Shown: one piece after another, positions 33,320 through 40,128 of the stretch
Numbering within the stretch: position 1 is the first letter of the stretch
Layout: every line of letters begins with the position of its first letter
NCBI GenBank assembly: GCA_903901915.1
Contig: CAIUSV010000089.1
Span: forward strand, 1 to 40,128
Reading direction: 5' to 3'
Source of the DNA: an uncultured Rhodospirillaceae bacterium
Lineage (GTDB): Bacteria > Pseudomonadota > Alphaproteobacteria > Rhodospirillales > Magnetospirillaceae
DNA: 40,128 bases
Notes under the pieces: generated by a model
What the model was told of the DNA's origin: nothing
Databases searched by the model: none
What the model saw: only the letters and a program-made list of their open reading frames with translations
Program-made: the position numbers and the translations under genes

Positions 33320-33348
33320 TTGATAGCACAGCGTCGGGCGCTTGTGAA
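33320..33348 (-). promoter_or_regulatory. Candidate sigma-70 promoter for rpsU
   Basis: On the minus strand TTCACA (33348-33343) is followed after 17 bp by TATCAA (33325-33320). The -35 matches consensus at five of six positions and the -10 at four. The transcript would begin near 33313 and leave a leader of about 63 nt before the GTG start. The site is in the rpsU-def divergent region. Confidence 0.5.
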
Positions 33349-33371
33349 GGGGATTGGGAGATTCGGACCGC

Positions 33372-33896
33372 ATGTCGATTTTGAAGATCGCCCGCATGGG
33401 CCATCCCATCCTCGCCGGGCGGGCGCAAGCGGTGATCGATCCCGCTCGCCCGGAGGTCCAGCGGCTGATCGATGACATGATCGCGACCCTGGACGATATC
33501 GGTGGCGCCGGGCTGGCGGCGCCCCAGGTGCATGTGCCCCTGCGCCTGGTGATTTTCCGGGTGTCGCCCGGCCGCGCCGGTGGCGAGGAGGTGCCTCTCG
33601 GCGTGCTGATCGATCCCATCGTCGAACCGCTCGACGACGAGACGCAAACGGCGTACGAAGGGTGCCTGTCGCTGCCGGGTCTGTTGGGGGCGGTGCCCCG
33701 CTTCGCCCGGGTGCGCTATCGCGGATTGGACCGGGACGGCGAACCCGTCGATCAGGTGGCCGAGGGGTTCCACGCCCGCGTGGTACAGCACGAGTGCGAT
33801 CATCTGGACGGCATCCTTTATCCCAAGCGGATGGCCGACCTGGGAAAATTCGGTTTCGTCGAGGAACTTCGCCAGAACCGGGACGAGGGAGGCTGA
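33372..33896 (+). CDS. def: Peptide deformylase
   Basis: Removes the formyl group from N-terminal formylmethionine in the cytosol. All three active-site motifs are visible in the 174-residue protein: GAGLAAPQ (residues 45-52), EGCLS with the metal ligand Cys98, and QHECDH with His140, catalytic Glu141 and His144. The start ATG 33372 gives the usual N-terminus (MSILKIARMGHPIL); an upstream ATG at 33354 adds six non-family residues. No fmt follows; COQ9 begins 2 bp after the stop. As many alphaproteobacteria carry more than one deformylase, this may not be the housekeeping copy. Confidence 0.95.
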   Translation: MSILKIARMGHPILAGRAQAVIDPARPEVQRLIDDMIATLDDIGGAGLAAPQVHVPLRLVIFRVSPGRAGGEEVPLGVLIDPIVEPLDDETQTAYEGCLSLPGLLGAVPRFARVRYRGLDRDGEPVDQVAEGFHARVVQHECDHLDGILYPKRMADLGKFGFVEELRQNRDEGG

Positions 33897-33898
33897 CT

Positions 33899-34549
33899 AT
33901 GGATATGAGCCGGATGAAGGATCAGTTGGTGACGGCGGCGCTTTCCCACGCCGCCTTCGACGGCTGGTCCAACGCGGCGCTGGCCGGGGCGGCGCGCGAC
34001 CTGGATTTCGATCCCACCCTGCCGGCACGGTTGTTTCCCGGCGGGCCGGCCGAGGCGGTGGCCCATCTGGTGGCGTTCGCCGACCGTGCCATGGCCGCTG
34101 ACATGGAGGCACATGGCGTCAAGGGCCGCAACACCGGTGACAAGGTGTTCCTTGCCATTCAGTTGCGGCTGGAGCGGTGGGGCAGTCATCGCGAGGCGAT
34201 CCGCCGTGCCACCTCGCTGCTGTCGCTGCCACGGAATCTGGGACTGGCGGTACGGCTGACCTGGGCCACCGCCGACGCCATCTGGCGTGCCTCCGGCGAT
34301 TTGTCGCACGATTTCTCGTGGTACACCCGGCGCGCCACCCTGGCGGCGGTCTATTCCGCTACCTTGCTGTATTGGCTGGACGATGGATCGGAGGGGGCGG
34401 CCGATACCTGGGCGTTCCTGCGCCGCCGGCTCGCCGAAATCGGCAGCCTGCCACGGCTGGGCGAGCGGCTGGCCGGGCTGGTGGGCGGCGTCAAGGCGCC
34501 GGCGCGGCGCTGGGGCGTGCCGGGGCGCTCGTCAGCGCCGGGCGGTTGA
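33899..34549 (+). CDS. COQ9-family ubiquinone biosynthesis protein
   Basis: A 216-residue COQ9 homologue. COQ9 proteins bind lipids and assist ubiquinone biosynthesis enzymes at the membrane. Signatures include AALSHAAFDGWSNAALAGAARDL near the N-terminus (TetR-like fold), LAIQLRLERWGSHREAIRRA, and ATADAIWRASGDLSHDFSWYTRRATLAAVYSATLLYWLDD, the conserved amphipathic core. ATG 33899 lies 2 bp after the def stop with GAGGC upstream, so they are co-transcribed. The end overlaps the convergent response regulator gene by 18 bp. Confidence 0.9.
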   Translation: MDMSRMKDQLVTAALSHAAFDGWSNAALAGAARDLDFDPTLPARLFPGGPAEAVAHLVAFADRAMAADMEAHGVKGRNTGDKVFLAIQLRLERWGSHREAIRRATSLLSLPRNLGLAVRLTWATADAIWRASGDLSHDFSWYTRRATLAAVYSATLLYWLDDGSEGAADTWAFLRRRLAEIGSLPRLGERLAGLVGGVKAPARRWGVPGRSSAPGG

Positions 34550-34933
34550 CAGCACCTGGACGATCTTTTCCTTCAGGGCCGGCGGCAACACCGGCTTGGC
34601 CAGGAAGGCCTCGACATTGAGGTCGCGCGCGCGCGCCACCGTCGCCGCATCGGAATGAGCCGTCAGCAGGATCACCGGCATGGCGCCGCCGTGCGGCAGG
34701 CCGCGCAACGACCTGACGAAACCGAAGCCGTCCACCGGGCGCATCTGAACGTCGCAGATCACCACGTCGGGCAATTCGCGCTCGGCCATTTCCAGGCCCG
34801 ATGTCCCATCATGGGCTTCGACCACGGTGCCGACACCGATCTGCTGGAGCATCTTCCGGACGATGGTCCGGACGAATTCCTGATCATCGATCACCAGGAC
34901 CTTCACCGTACCCAGATCAATCGCGACGGCCAT
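34532..34933 (-). CDS. Single-domain response regulator (CheY-like)
   Basis: A 133-residue receiver domain with no output domain. Acidic pocket residues Asp16/Asp17 (VIDDQEF), phosphoacceptor Asp61 (VVICDVQM), the switch Thr91 (ILLTAHSD) and Lys113 (FLAKPV) are all present. It starts at ATG 34933, preceded by GGGAGAGAG. No histidine kinase is nearby, so its partner is unknown. CheY-like regulators of this type commonly act in chemotaxis or as phosphorelay intermediates. Its 3' end overlaps the COQ9 gene on the other strand by 18 bp. Confidence 0.92.
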   Translation of the reverse strand: MAVAIDLGTVKVLVIDDQEFVRTIVRKMLQQIGVGTVVEAHDGTSGLEMAERELPDVVICDVQMRPVDGFGFVRSLRGLPHGGAMPVILLTAHSDAATVARARDLNVEAFLAKPVLPPALKEKIVQVLSTARR

Positions 34934-35023
34934 CGAATGCTCTCTCCCGCAGGCGTCGGCTTCATCAACCCGCCGAGGGTAGCAGAGTGACCGGAAAAAC
35001 CAAGACGGCGAAGGTATAAGGGG

Positions 35024-35656
35024 CTATTGGTTCGCCGCCCGCGGTTGATCCGCTCCCGCCCGTTCCCGTGCCGCCTTGCGGCCGGCATCGAATGCCCGCT
35101 TGTTGACCTCGACCATGGCCGGCTTGCGCTCGCGGAACCGGCCGACGATCTGCTCTTCCAGCTCGTCGGCGGGAAACGGCAGGAAATCGGCGATGGCGCC
35201 CAGCATGATGGTGTTGACCAGCCGAAGGTCGCCAAGGTCGCGGGCGATGGCACCGGCATCGAAGTCGTAGACGGTGACGCCCGCCGCCCGCATCTGGGCC
35301 ACCGGATCGTCGGGGTATTTGAACAGCCCCATCGAGACCACCGGCGGCACCAGCCGGATGGTGTTGACCATGGCGACGCCGCCGGGGCGCAGCATGTCGG
35401 TCCAGCGCGACGCCTCGGCGACCTCGAAGGCGACCAGGATGTCGGCGGTACCGGGCGAGATCACCGGCGACAGCACCCGCTTGCCGAACCGCACATGGCT
35501 GGTGACGACGCCACCGCGCTGGGCCATGCCGGCCACTTCGGACTTCTTGCAATCGAAGCCCTTGGAGACGGCGGTCTGGGCCAGAATTTCGGCGGCGGTC
35601 ATGACGCCCTGGCCGCCGGTGCCGCAGACCAGGATGTTGGTTATCACGTTGGTCAT
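35024..35656 (-). CDS. iorB: Indolepyruvate:ferredoxin oxidoreductase, beta subunit
   Basis: A 210-residue protein of the pyruvate:ferredoxin oxidoreductase gamma-domain family, the small subunit of IorAB. The enzyme oxidatively decarboxylates arylpyruvates from aromatic amino acids to acyl-CoA with reduction of ferredoxin. The N-terminal ILVCGTGGQGVMTAAEIL, the SEVAGMAQRGGVVTSHVRFG segment and LRLVNTIMLGAIADFLP are typical. The ATG 35656 overlaps the stop of a tiny upstream frame (35653-35757) as ATGA. It follows iorA by 112 bp in the same orientation. It probably forms a complex with IorA. Confidence 0.94.
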   Translation of the reverse strand: MTNVITNILVCGTGGQGVMTAAEILAQTAVSKGFDCKKSEVAGMAQRGGVVTSHVRFGKRVLSPVISPGTADILVAFEVAEASRWTDMLRPGGVAMVNTIRLVPPVVSMGLFKYPDDPVAQMRAAGVTVYDFDAGAIARDLGDLRLVNTIMLGAIADFLPFPADELEEQIVGRFRERKPAMVEVNKRAFDAGRKAARERAGADQPRAANQ

Positions 35657-35757
35657 TGCTTGTGCCCCTCAATCGCCGGGCGCGCGCCGTGGCGCGCTTG
35701 GCTCCTCCGCTTCGCTCCGGGCGCCTCAATGGCGCCGCGCTCGCTTTGCTCGCTCAT
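35653..35757 (-). CDS. Tiny hydrophilic ORF between iorA and iorB
   Basis: This 34-residue frame starts at ATG 35757, 11 bp after the iorA stop. A strong Shine-Dalgarno GGAG sits 7 nt upstream, partly next to the iorA stop. Its TGA overlaps the iorB ATG as ATGA. The peptide is hydrophilic and basic (MSEQSERGAIEAPGAKRRSQ and on), without a membrane segment. The DNA holds GC-rich inverted repeats (GGCGCC and GCGCGCC pairs). It may encode a small protein, or serve to couple iorA and iorB translation. The initiation signals argue that ribosomes do enter it. Confidence 0.5.
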   Translation of the reverse strand: MSEQSERGAIEAPGAKRRSQARHGARPAIEGHKQ

Positions 35758-35768
35758 GTCAGCACTCC

Positions 35769-37622
35769 CTATTGCACGGCCGCGATCGGCTGGGCCGGTA
35801 CGATCGCCTTGGGGCCGCACGATTCGACGCACATGTGGCAGCCGGTGCACATGGCGGTGTCGATGGTGGTGAACTTCAGCTGGTTGACCTTGCCGTCGGC
35901 GCGGACCTTGGACTCCGAGCGTTTGACCGTGATCGCCGGGCAGCCGACGTTGACGCAGTTGCCGCAGCCGGTACAGTCCTCGTCGACCACGCGGTACGGT
36001 TTGATCTTCTCGTAGAATTCCGACAGGACGCAGGGGCGGTCGGTGATGATGACCGACGGCTCGGCGATTTCGGTTTCTTCCTTGATGGTCTTGAACACCA
36101 CCGGCAGCATGTAGGGGTCGATCTTGCGGATGCGTTCGGGCTTGACCCCCAGGGCCTCGACCAGCTTGACGAAATCGACGCGCGGCGCGTCGCCGCCCTT
36201 CAATCCCTTGCCGGTGCCGGCGTGGTGCTGGCCGCCGGTCATGCCGGTGGTGCGGTTATCGAGGATCAGAGCGGTGACGTTGCCCCGGTTGTAGACGATA
36301 TCGAGCAGGCCCTGCATGCCCATGTGGAGGAAGGTGGAATCGCCGATCACCGCGATGACCGCCTTGTCCTTGGTCTCTTCCGAGCGCGCCTTGTCCATGC
36401 CGAGAGCGATGCCCATGGAGGCGCCCATGGAGATGGTGCTGTCAAGCGCGTTCCAGGGATGACCGGCGCCCAGGGTATAGCAGCCGATGTCGCCCGAGAT
36501 CTGGACCTTCTTACGCATGCGGGCCAGCGAGTAGTACACGCCCATGTGGGGACAGGCGGCACACATGGTCGGCGGCCGTGGGAACGGCTCGAACTTGGGG
36601 TAGGCCGAGGCCGGCGGAACGGGGTCGCCGAGAAAGCCCTTGATCGCCGGAATCAGGATATCGGGGGTCAGTTCGCCCAGTCGCGGCAGCAGATCCTTGC
36701 CGTGGACCTTGAGGCCGGCGGCCTTGAGGTCGCGCTCCATCAGCGGCTCGGTCTCCTCGACCACCACGATCTTGTCGGCCAGCCCCGCCAGCTTTTCCGC
36801 CAGCGCCACCGGTACCGGATAGGTGAAGCCCAGCTTCAGCACCGGCGCGTCGGGAAAGCTTTCGCGCACATGCATATAGGCCGGTCCGGCGGTGATGAAG
36901 CCGATCCGGCGGTCGCTGCCCGGCTCCAGCCGGTTGAACGGCGATGCCTCGGCCAAGGTTTGCAGCTTGCCTTCGCGGGCGATCTGATCGGGCAGCCGGC
37001 CCTTGGCATTGCCCGGCGTCATCACCCAGCGCTTCGCGTCGGGGGTGAAGCCGGTGATGGCGTGGGGCGAACGCTCGCCCACCTCGACCACCGCCTTGAC
37101 GTGGCAGACCCGCGTGGTCAGGCGCAGGATCACCGGCGTGTTGTAGGATTCCGACAGCTCGAAGGCGTATTTCGCCATCTCGTAGGCTTCCTGGGAATCC
37201 GCCGGCTCCAGGATCGGCACATGGGCGAAGCGGCCCCAATAGCGGGAGTCCTGTTCGTTCTGCGATGAACTCAGGCCGACGTCGTCGGCCACCGCGATCA
37301 CCAGGCCGCCGACCACGCCGGCGACGGTGACGGTCATGAAGGCATCGGAAGCGACGTTCATTCCCACATGCTTCATGGCGCAGAACGACCGCGCGCCCGA
37401 CATGGCGCCGCCGATGGCGACTTCCAGCGCGACCTTCTCGTTCACCGACCATTCGGCGTAGAGATCGGGATAAAGCGACAGGCTTTCCAGAATCTCGGTG
37501 GATGGCGTTCCGGGATAGGCGGTGGCGATCCGGGCGCCGGCCTCCCACACCCCTCGGGCGATGGCGTCGTTACCCGACAACAGAAGGCGCGACTGCGGAC
37601 TGGCCTGAACGGCAACGGACAT
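35769..37622 (-). CDS. iorA: Indolepyruvate:ferredoxin oxidoreductase, alpha subunit
   Basis: The 617-residue large subunit has the expected order: pyrimidine-binding domain (about 15-200, with TAYPGTPSTEI and WSVNEKVALEVAIGGAMSG), a middle domain, and the thiamine diphosphate domain (about 360-500) with CAACPHMG, GDIGCYTLG and GDSTFLHMG followed by NRTTGMTGGQHH. A C-terminal ferredoxin domain has two clusters of Cys: 550/553/556/561 and 592/595/598/602 for two [4Fe-4S] clusters. ATG 37622 has GAGGAG 6 nt upstream. It is upstream of iorB. The presence of IorAB suggests anaerobic or microaerobic use of aromatic amino acids, or arylacetate formation. Confidence 0.95.
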   Translation of the reverse strand: MSVAVQASPQSRLLLSGNDAIARGVWEAGARIATAYPGTPSTEILESLSLYPDLYAEWSVNEKVALEVAIGGAMSGARSFCAMKHVGMNVASDAFMTVTVAGVVGGLVIAVADDVGLSSSQNEQDSRYWGRFAHVPILEPADSQEAYEMAKYAFELSESYNTPVILRLTTRVCHVKAVVEVGERSPHAITGFTPDAKRWVMTPGNAKGRLPDQIAREGKLQTLAEASPFNRLEPGSDRRIGFITAGPAYMHVRESFPDAPVLKLGFTYPVPVALAEKLAGLADKIVVVEETEPLMERDLKAAGLKVHGKDLLPRLGELTPDILIPAIKGFLGDPVPPASAYPKFEPFPRPPTMCAACPHMGVYYSLARMRKKVQISGDIGCYTLGAGHPWNALDSTISMGASMGIALGMDKARSEETKDKAVIAVIGDSTFLHMGMQGLLDIVYNRGNVTALILDNRTTGMTGGQHHAGTGKGLKGGDAPRVDFVKLVEALGVKPERIRKIDPYMLPVVFKTIKEETEIAEPSVIITDRPCVLSEFYEKIKPYRVVDEDCTGCGNCVNVGCPAITVKRSESKVRADGKVNQLKFTTIDTAMCTGCHMCVESCGPKAIVPAQPIAAVQ

Positions 37623-37782
37623 GAACGGCTCCTCGATTCTCTCGACCCAGTTCGCGCCGCGGCGGGGATGCCCCTCTGGTTCCGGCGGAACGGGCGAAGC
37701 CTACCATCGTCATGGTTCCGACCGGAAGGGGAATGCGCGGCCTTGCGCTACAAAACGGGATGCTTTCGTCGCTCCGGCCGTA

Positions 37783-38697
37783 TCAGATCCAGCGGCCGTC
37801 ACGGGTCAGGCGGGCGAGGTGGTCGCGGGCGATGGCATGCACCGTGCGCGCCGCGATGGACAAGGGCCGCCCCATGGCATGAGCCAGCGAGATGGTGCGT
37901 TCGATGGCGGGATTGTCGATGCGCAGGCAGGCCAGCCCCTCGGCCCCCGAGCCCGAGCGGGCATAGCGTTCCGACAGCACGGTGAAGCCGGCGCCTTCGG
38001 CCACCAACGCCTTGATCTGTTCCAGGGCGTCGATTTCCATGACCACGTCAAGGCTGGCGCCGCCGGCCAGGGCGGCGCGCTCGACCTCGGCGCGCACGCC
38101 ATGGGGCAGGCCCGGCAGGATCAGCGGCAGCCCCAGCACGGCGGCAAGCTCGATCTCGTCGCGCCCCGCCACCAGCTCCGAGCCGGCGGCGGCGACCAGC
38201 GCGAGGCGTTCGCGGGCGACGAAGTGGGTGGCCAGGCCGGGCGGATGTTCGGCGCCGAACACCAGGGCCATGTCGACCTCGCCCGACAGCACCCATTCCA
38301 GCATGTGGCCCGACAGTCCTTCCACCACCCGCAGCCGGATGGCGGGAAAGCGTCGCCGTACCTCCAGTGCCAGCGGCACCGTCAGCACTGGTCCCAGCGA
38401 GGTGGGAATGCCGATCACCGCCGGCCCCGACGGCGCCGCCTCCAGCCCCCTGATCTCGTCGCGCAGTCCGGACATCTGCTCGACCAGCGCCGCCGCCCGG
38501 GCGGCGAGGCGCTGGCCGCTTTCGGTGGGCACCACACCGCGGGCGGTGCGGTGGACCAGGGCGCAGCCGAATTCCTCTTCCAGCCGCTTGAGGTGCAGAC
38601 TAAGCGCCGGCTGGGCCACCCGCAATTCCGCCGCCGCCCGCGTCAGCGAGCCGTGTTCGACGATGCCGAGAAAGTACTTCAGTTGTCGCAGGTCCAT
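37783..38697 (-). CDS. LysR-family transcriptional regulator
   Basis: A 304-residue regulator with an N-terminal winged helix-turn-helix (MDLRQLKYFLGIVEHGSLTRAA followed by AQPALSLHLKRLEEEFGC) and a C-terminal ligand-binding domain (about 90-300). It is divergent from glutaryl-CoA dehydrogenase across 115 bp, the classic arrangement for LysR proteins that control the divergent gene and themselves. A partly symmetric ATAA..CGTACG..TTAT sequence at 38706-38720 is a possible binding site. The inducer is unknown; an acyl-CoA or aromatic acid is plausible from the neighbours. The 3' end is separated from iorA by 160 bp in which only the iorA ribosome-binding site is seen. Confidence 0.93.
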   Translation of the reverse strand: MDLRQLKYFLGIVEHGSLTRAAAELRVAQPALSLHLKRLEEEFGCALVHRTARGVVPTESGQRLAARAAALVEQMSGLRDEIRGLEAAPSGPAVIGIPTSLGPVLTVPLALEVRRRFPAIRLRVVEGLSGHMLEWVLSGEVDMALVFGAEHPPGLATHFVARERLALVAAAGSELVAGRDEIELAAVLGLPLILPGLPHGVRAEVERAALAGGASLDVVMEIDALEQIKALVAEGAGFTVLSERYARSGSGAEGLACLRIDNPAIERTISLAHAMGRPLSIAARTVHAIARDHLARLTRDGRWI

Positions 38698-38710
38698 GGC
38701 GACGTATAAT
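38683..38710 (+). promoter_or_regulatory. Candidate promoter of gcdH and LysR operator region
   Basis: TTGTCG (38683-38688) and a perfect TATAAT (38705-38710) are separated by 16 bp, giving a transcript start near 38717. The -35 lies over the start codon of the LysR gene. The -10 is embedded in an inverted-repeat-like sequence (ATAAT-CGTACG-TTAT, 38706-38720), so a LysR dimer there would affect both genes. A second symmetric AT-rich element, GAAAA-GATAT-TTTTC, is at 38731-38745. Confidence 0.5.
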
Positions 38711-38812
38711 CGTACGTTATGGGTCCTATAGAAAAGATATTTTTCTCATGATGGCTCGATTGCGCCATGGTGGCGGGCAATCATCCAACCAAGCAAACGG
38801 GAGCGACACGCC

Positions 38813-39991
38813 GTGCAGAAGATCAAGTGGGAAGACCCCTTTCTCCTCGAAGACCAGCTCAGCGAGGACGAGAAGCTGATCCGCGATTCGGCCTTCGCCT
38901 ACTGTCAGGAGAAGTTGCAGCCGCGCGTGATCTCCGCCTTCCGCGAGGAACGCTTCGACCGCGAGATCATGAACGAGATGGGCGAGCTGGGCCTGCTGGG
39001 GCCGACCATTCCCGAGGAATACGGCGGGGCCGGCGTCAACCACGTCGCCTACGGTCTGATCGCCCGCGAGGTGGAAAGGGTCGATTCCGGCTATCGCTCG
39101 GCCATGAGCGTGCAGTCGTCTCTGGTGATGCATCCCATCTACGCCTACGGCACCGAGGCGCAGAAGAAGAAGTACCTGCCCAAGCTCGCCACCGCCGAGC
39201 TGATCGGCTGCTTCGGCCTGACCGAGCCGGATGCCGGTTCCGATCCCGGCGGCATGCGGACGCGGGCCAAGAAGGTGGACGGCGGCTATCTGCTGTCGGG
39301 CACCAAGATGTGGATCACCAATTCCCCGGTGGCCGACATCGCCATCGTCTGGGCCAAGTCCGACGCCCATGAAGGCAAGATCAAGGGCTTCATCGTCGAG
39401 CGCGGCACCAAGGGGTTCTCCACCCCCAAGATCGAGGGCAAGCTCAGCCTGCGCGCCTCGGTCACCGGCGAAGTGGTGCTGGACGAGGCCTTCGTCCCCG
39501 ACGAAAATCTGATGCCCGAGGTTTCCGGCCTGCCCGGCCCGTTCGGCTGTCTCAACAAGGCCCGCTACGGTATCGCCTGGGGCGTGATCGGCGCCGCCGA
39601 GTTCTGCTGGCACGCCGCGCGCCAATACACCATGGACCGCAAGCAGTTCGGCCGCCCGCTGGCCGCCAACCAGATTCCCCAGCTCAAGCTGGCCAACATG
39701 ATGACCGAAATCACCCTGGGCCTTCAGGCCTGCCTGCGGGTCGGCCGCATGATGGACGAGGGAAGCTGGTCGCCGGAAGCGGTGTCGCTGATCAAGCGCA
39801 ACAATTGCGGCAAGGCCCTGGATATCGCCCGCATGGCGCGCGACATGCACGGCGGCAACGGCATCTCGGAGGAATTCCAGGTTATCCGCCACATGGTCAA
39901 CCTGGAGACCGTCAACACCTACGAGGGTGCCCACGACGTCCATGCCCTGATCCTGGGCCGTGCCCAGACCGGCATCCAGGCGTTCTCGTAA
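38813..39991 (+). CDS. gcdH: Glutaryl-CoA dehydrogenase
   Basis: A 392-residue acyl-CoA dehydrogenase that oxidatively decarboxylates glutaryl-CoA to crotonyl-CoA, in lysine/tryptophan and benzoyl-CoA catabolism, passing electrons to ETF. Family signatures include [38 protein letters not shown]-type sequence near residues 67-103, [10 protein letters not shown] and [10 protein letters not shown] in the flavin-binding middle domain, and [16 protein letters not shown]. The catalytic Glu is Glu371 in [18 protein letters not shown], as in GCDH. The start is GTG 38813 with GGGAG about 10 nt upstream. It is divergent from a LysR gene and 16 bp upstream of etfB. Together with iorAB it suggests degradation of aromatic compounds or amino acids. 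Confidence 0.92.
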   Translation: MQKIKWEDPFLLEDQLSEDEKLIRDSAFAYCQEKLQPRVISAFREERFDREIMNEMGELGLLGPTIPEEYGGAGVNHVAYGLIAREVERVDSGYRSAMSVQSSLVMHPIYAYGTEAQKKKYLPKLATAELIGCFGLTEPDAGSDPGGMRTRAKKVDGGYLLSGTKMWITNSPVADIAIVWAKSDAHEGKIKGFIVERGTKGFSTPKIEGKLSLRASVTGEVVLDEAFVPDENLMPEVSGLPGPFGCLNKARYGIAWGVIGAAEFCWHAARQYTMDRKQFGRPLAANQIPQLKLANMMTEITLGLQACLRVGRMMDEGSWSPEAVSLIKRNNCGKALDIARMARDMHGGNGISEEFQVIRHMVNLETVNTYEGAHDVHALILGRAQTGIQAFS

Positions 39992-40007
39992 CGGAAGGAT
40001 TGGTACG

Positions 40008-40128
40008 GTGAAACTGCTCGTCTCGATCAAGCGGGTAATCGACTACAACGTCAAGATCCGGGTCAAGGGCGACCAGACCGGGGTAGAGACGGCCAACGTC
40101 AAGTTCTCGATGAATCCGTTCGACGAGA
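40008..40128 (+). CDS. etfB: Electron transfer flavoprotein beta subunit, 3'-truncated
   Basis: Only the first 40 codons are in the window. The translation begins [20 protein letters not shown] and continues to [11 protein letters not shown], the hallmark N-terminus of EtfB. The GTG at 40008 has GGAAGGA (39993-39999) at good spacing. It follows glutaryl-CoA dehydrogenase by 16 bp; EtfAB accepts electrons from that enzyme and passes them to the quinone pool. etfA would be expected just beyond the window. Confidence 0.9.
   Translation, partial: MKLLVSIKRVIDYNVKIRVKGDQTGVETANVKFSMNPFDE

Noticed and set aside
35274-37268. A 664-codon plus-strand frame opposite iorA and iorB
   Set aside because: No family pattern, overlaps two well-supported genes, and is explained by GC-skewed third positions.

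Overview
The window looks like chromosomal DNA from a GC-rich alphaproteobacterium. The best fit is Rhodospirillales, of the Magnetospirillum/Phaeospirillum kind. This rests on gene content: a full-length hopanoid island, COQ9, a short rpsU, class I fumarase, an indolepyruvate:ferredoxin oxidoreductase, and a possible flagellar gene with a sigma-54-like promoter. The taxon is an inference. No rRNA, tRNA, CRISPR array, transposase or phage gene was recognised.

Layout. 1-3.2 kb: the end of a TPR protein built from almost identical 132-bp tandem units, then class I fumarase, then a gene-poor stretch with a palindrome, a possible tiny membrane protein and a multi-hairpin repeat. 3.2-7.6 kb (minus strand): a translationally coupled unit made of a tiny hydrophobic ORF, a 1330-aa NRPS-like protein of Pls/PosA architecture (adenylation, carrier, then three membrane plus left-handed beta-helix modules) and a ribbon-helix-helix protein. 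7.7-10.5 kb: a Sel1-repeat protein and a 564-aa protein of unknown function.

10.5-26.5 kb: the hopanoid island. It is broken into several transcription units: hpnA-hpnB-hpnD-shc-hpnG (+), hpnH (-, its 3' end running 60 bp into hpnG), hpnM-hpnI-hpnJ (+) and hpnN-hpnK-hpnL (-). An HpnI-like glycosyltransferase lies divergent from hpnA. Together these genes cover presqualene diphosphate formation, cyclisation to hopene, adenosyl addition (HpnH) and removal of adenine (HpnG), sugar addition and deacetylation (HpnI, HpnK), cyclitol ether formation (HpnJ) and export to the outer membrane (HpnN, perhaps HpnM). hpnC and hpnE, which usually accompany hpnD, are not in the window.

26.6-31.3 kb: polyphosphate metabolism. 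A SixA-type phosphatase diverges from ppk, followed by ppx and a yaiI-family gene. 31.4-34.9 kb: a FliD-like gene behind a sigma-54-like promoter, rpsU with a clear terminator, peptide deformylase, COQ9 and a single-domain response regulator. 35-40.1 kb: iorA and iorB on the minus strand with a tiny coupled ORF between them, then a LysR regulator divergent from glutaryl-CoA dehydrogenase and the start of etfB. This end suggests catabolism of amino acids or aromatic compounds feeding electrons to ferredoxin and ETF.

Start-stop overlaps of the ATGA, GTGA or TTGA type recur throughout and were used to choose several starts. The items most worth following up are the Pls-like synthetase unit, the two nearly identical three-hairpin repeats about 19 kb apart, the rearranged hopanoid island, and the tiny ORF coupled to iorB.
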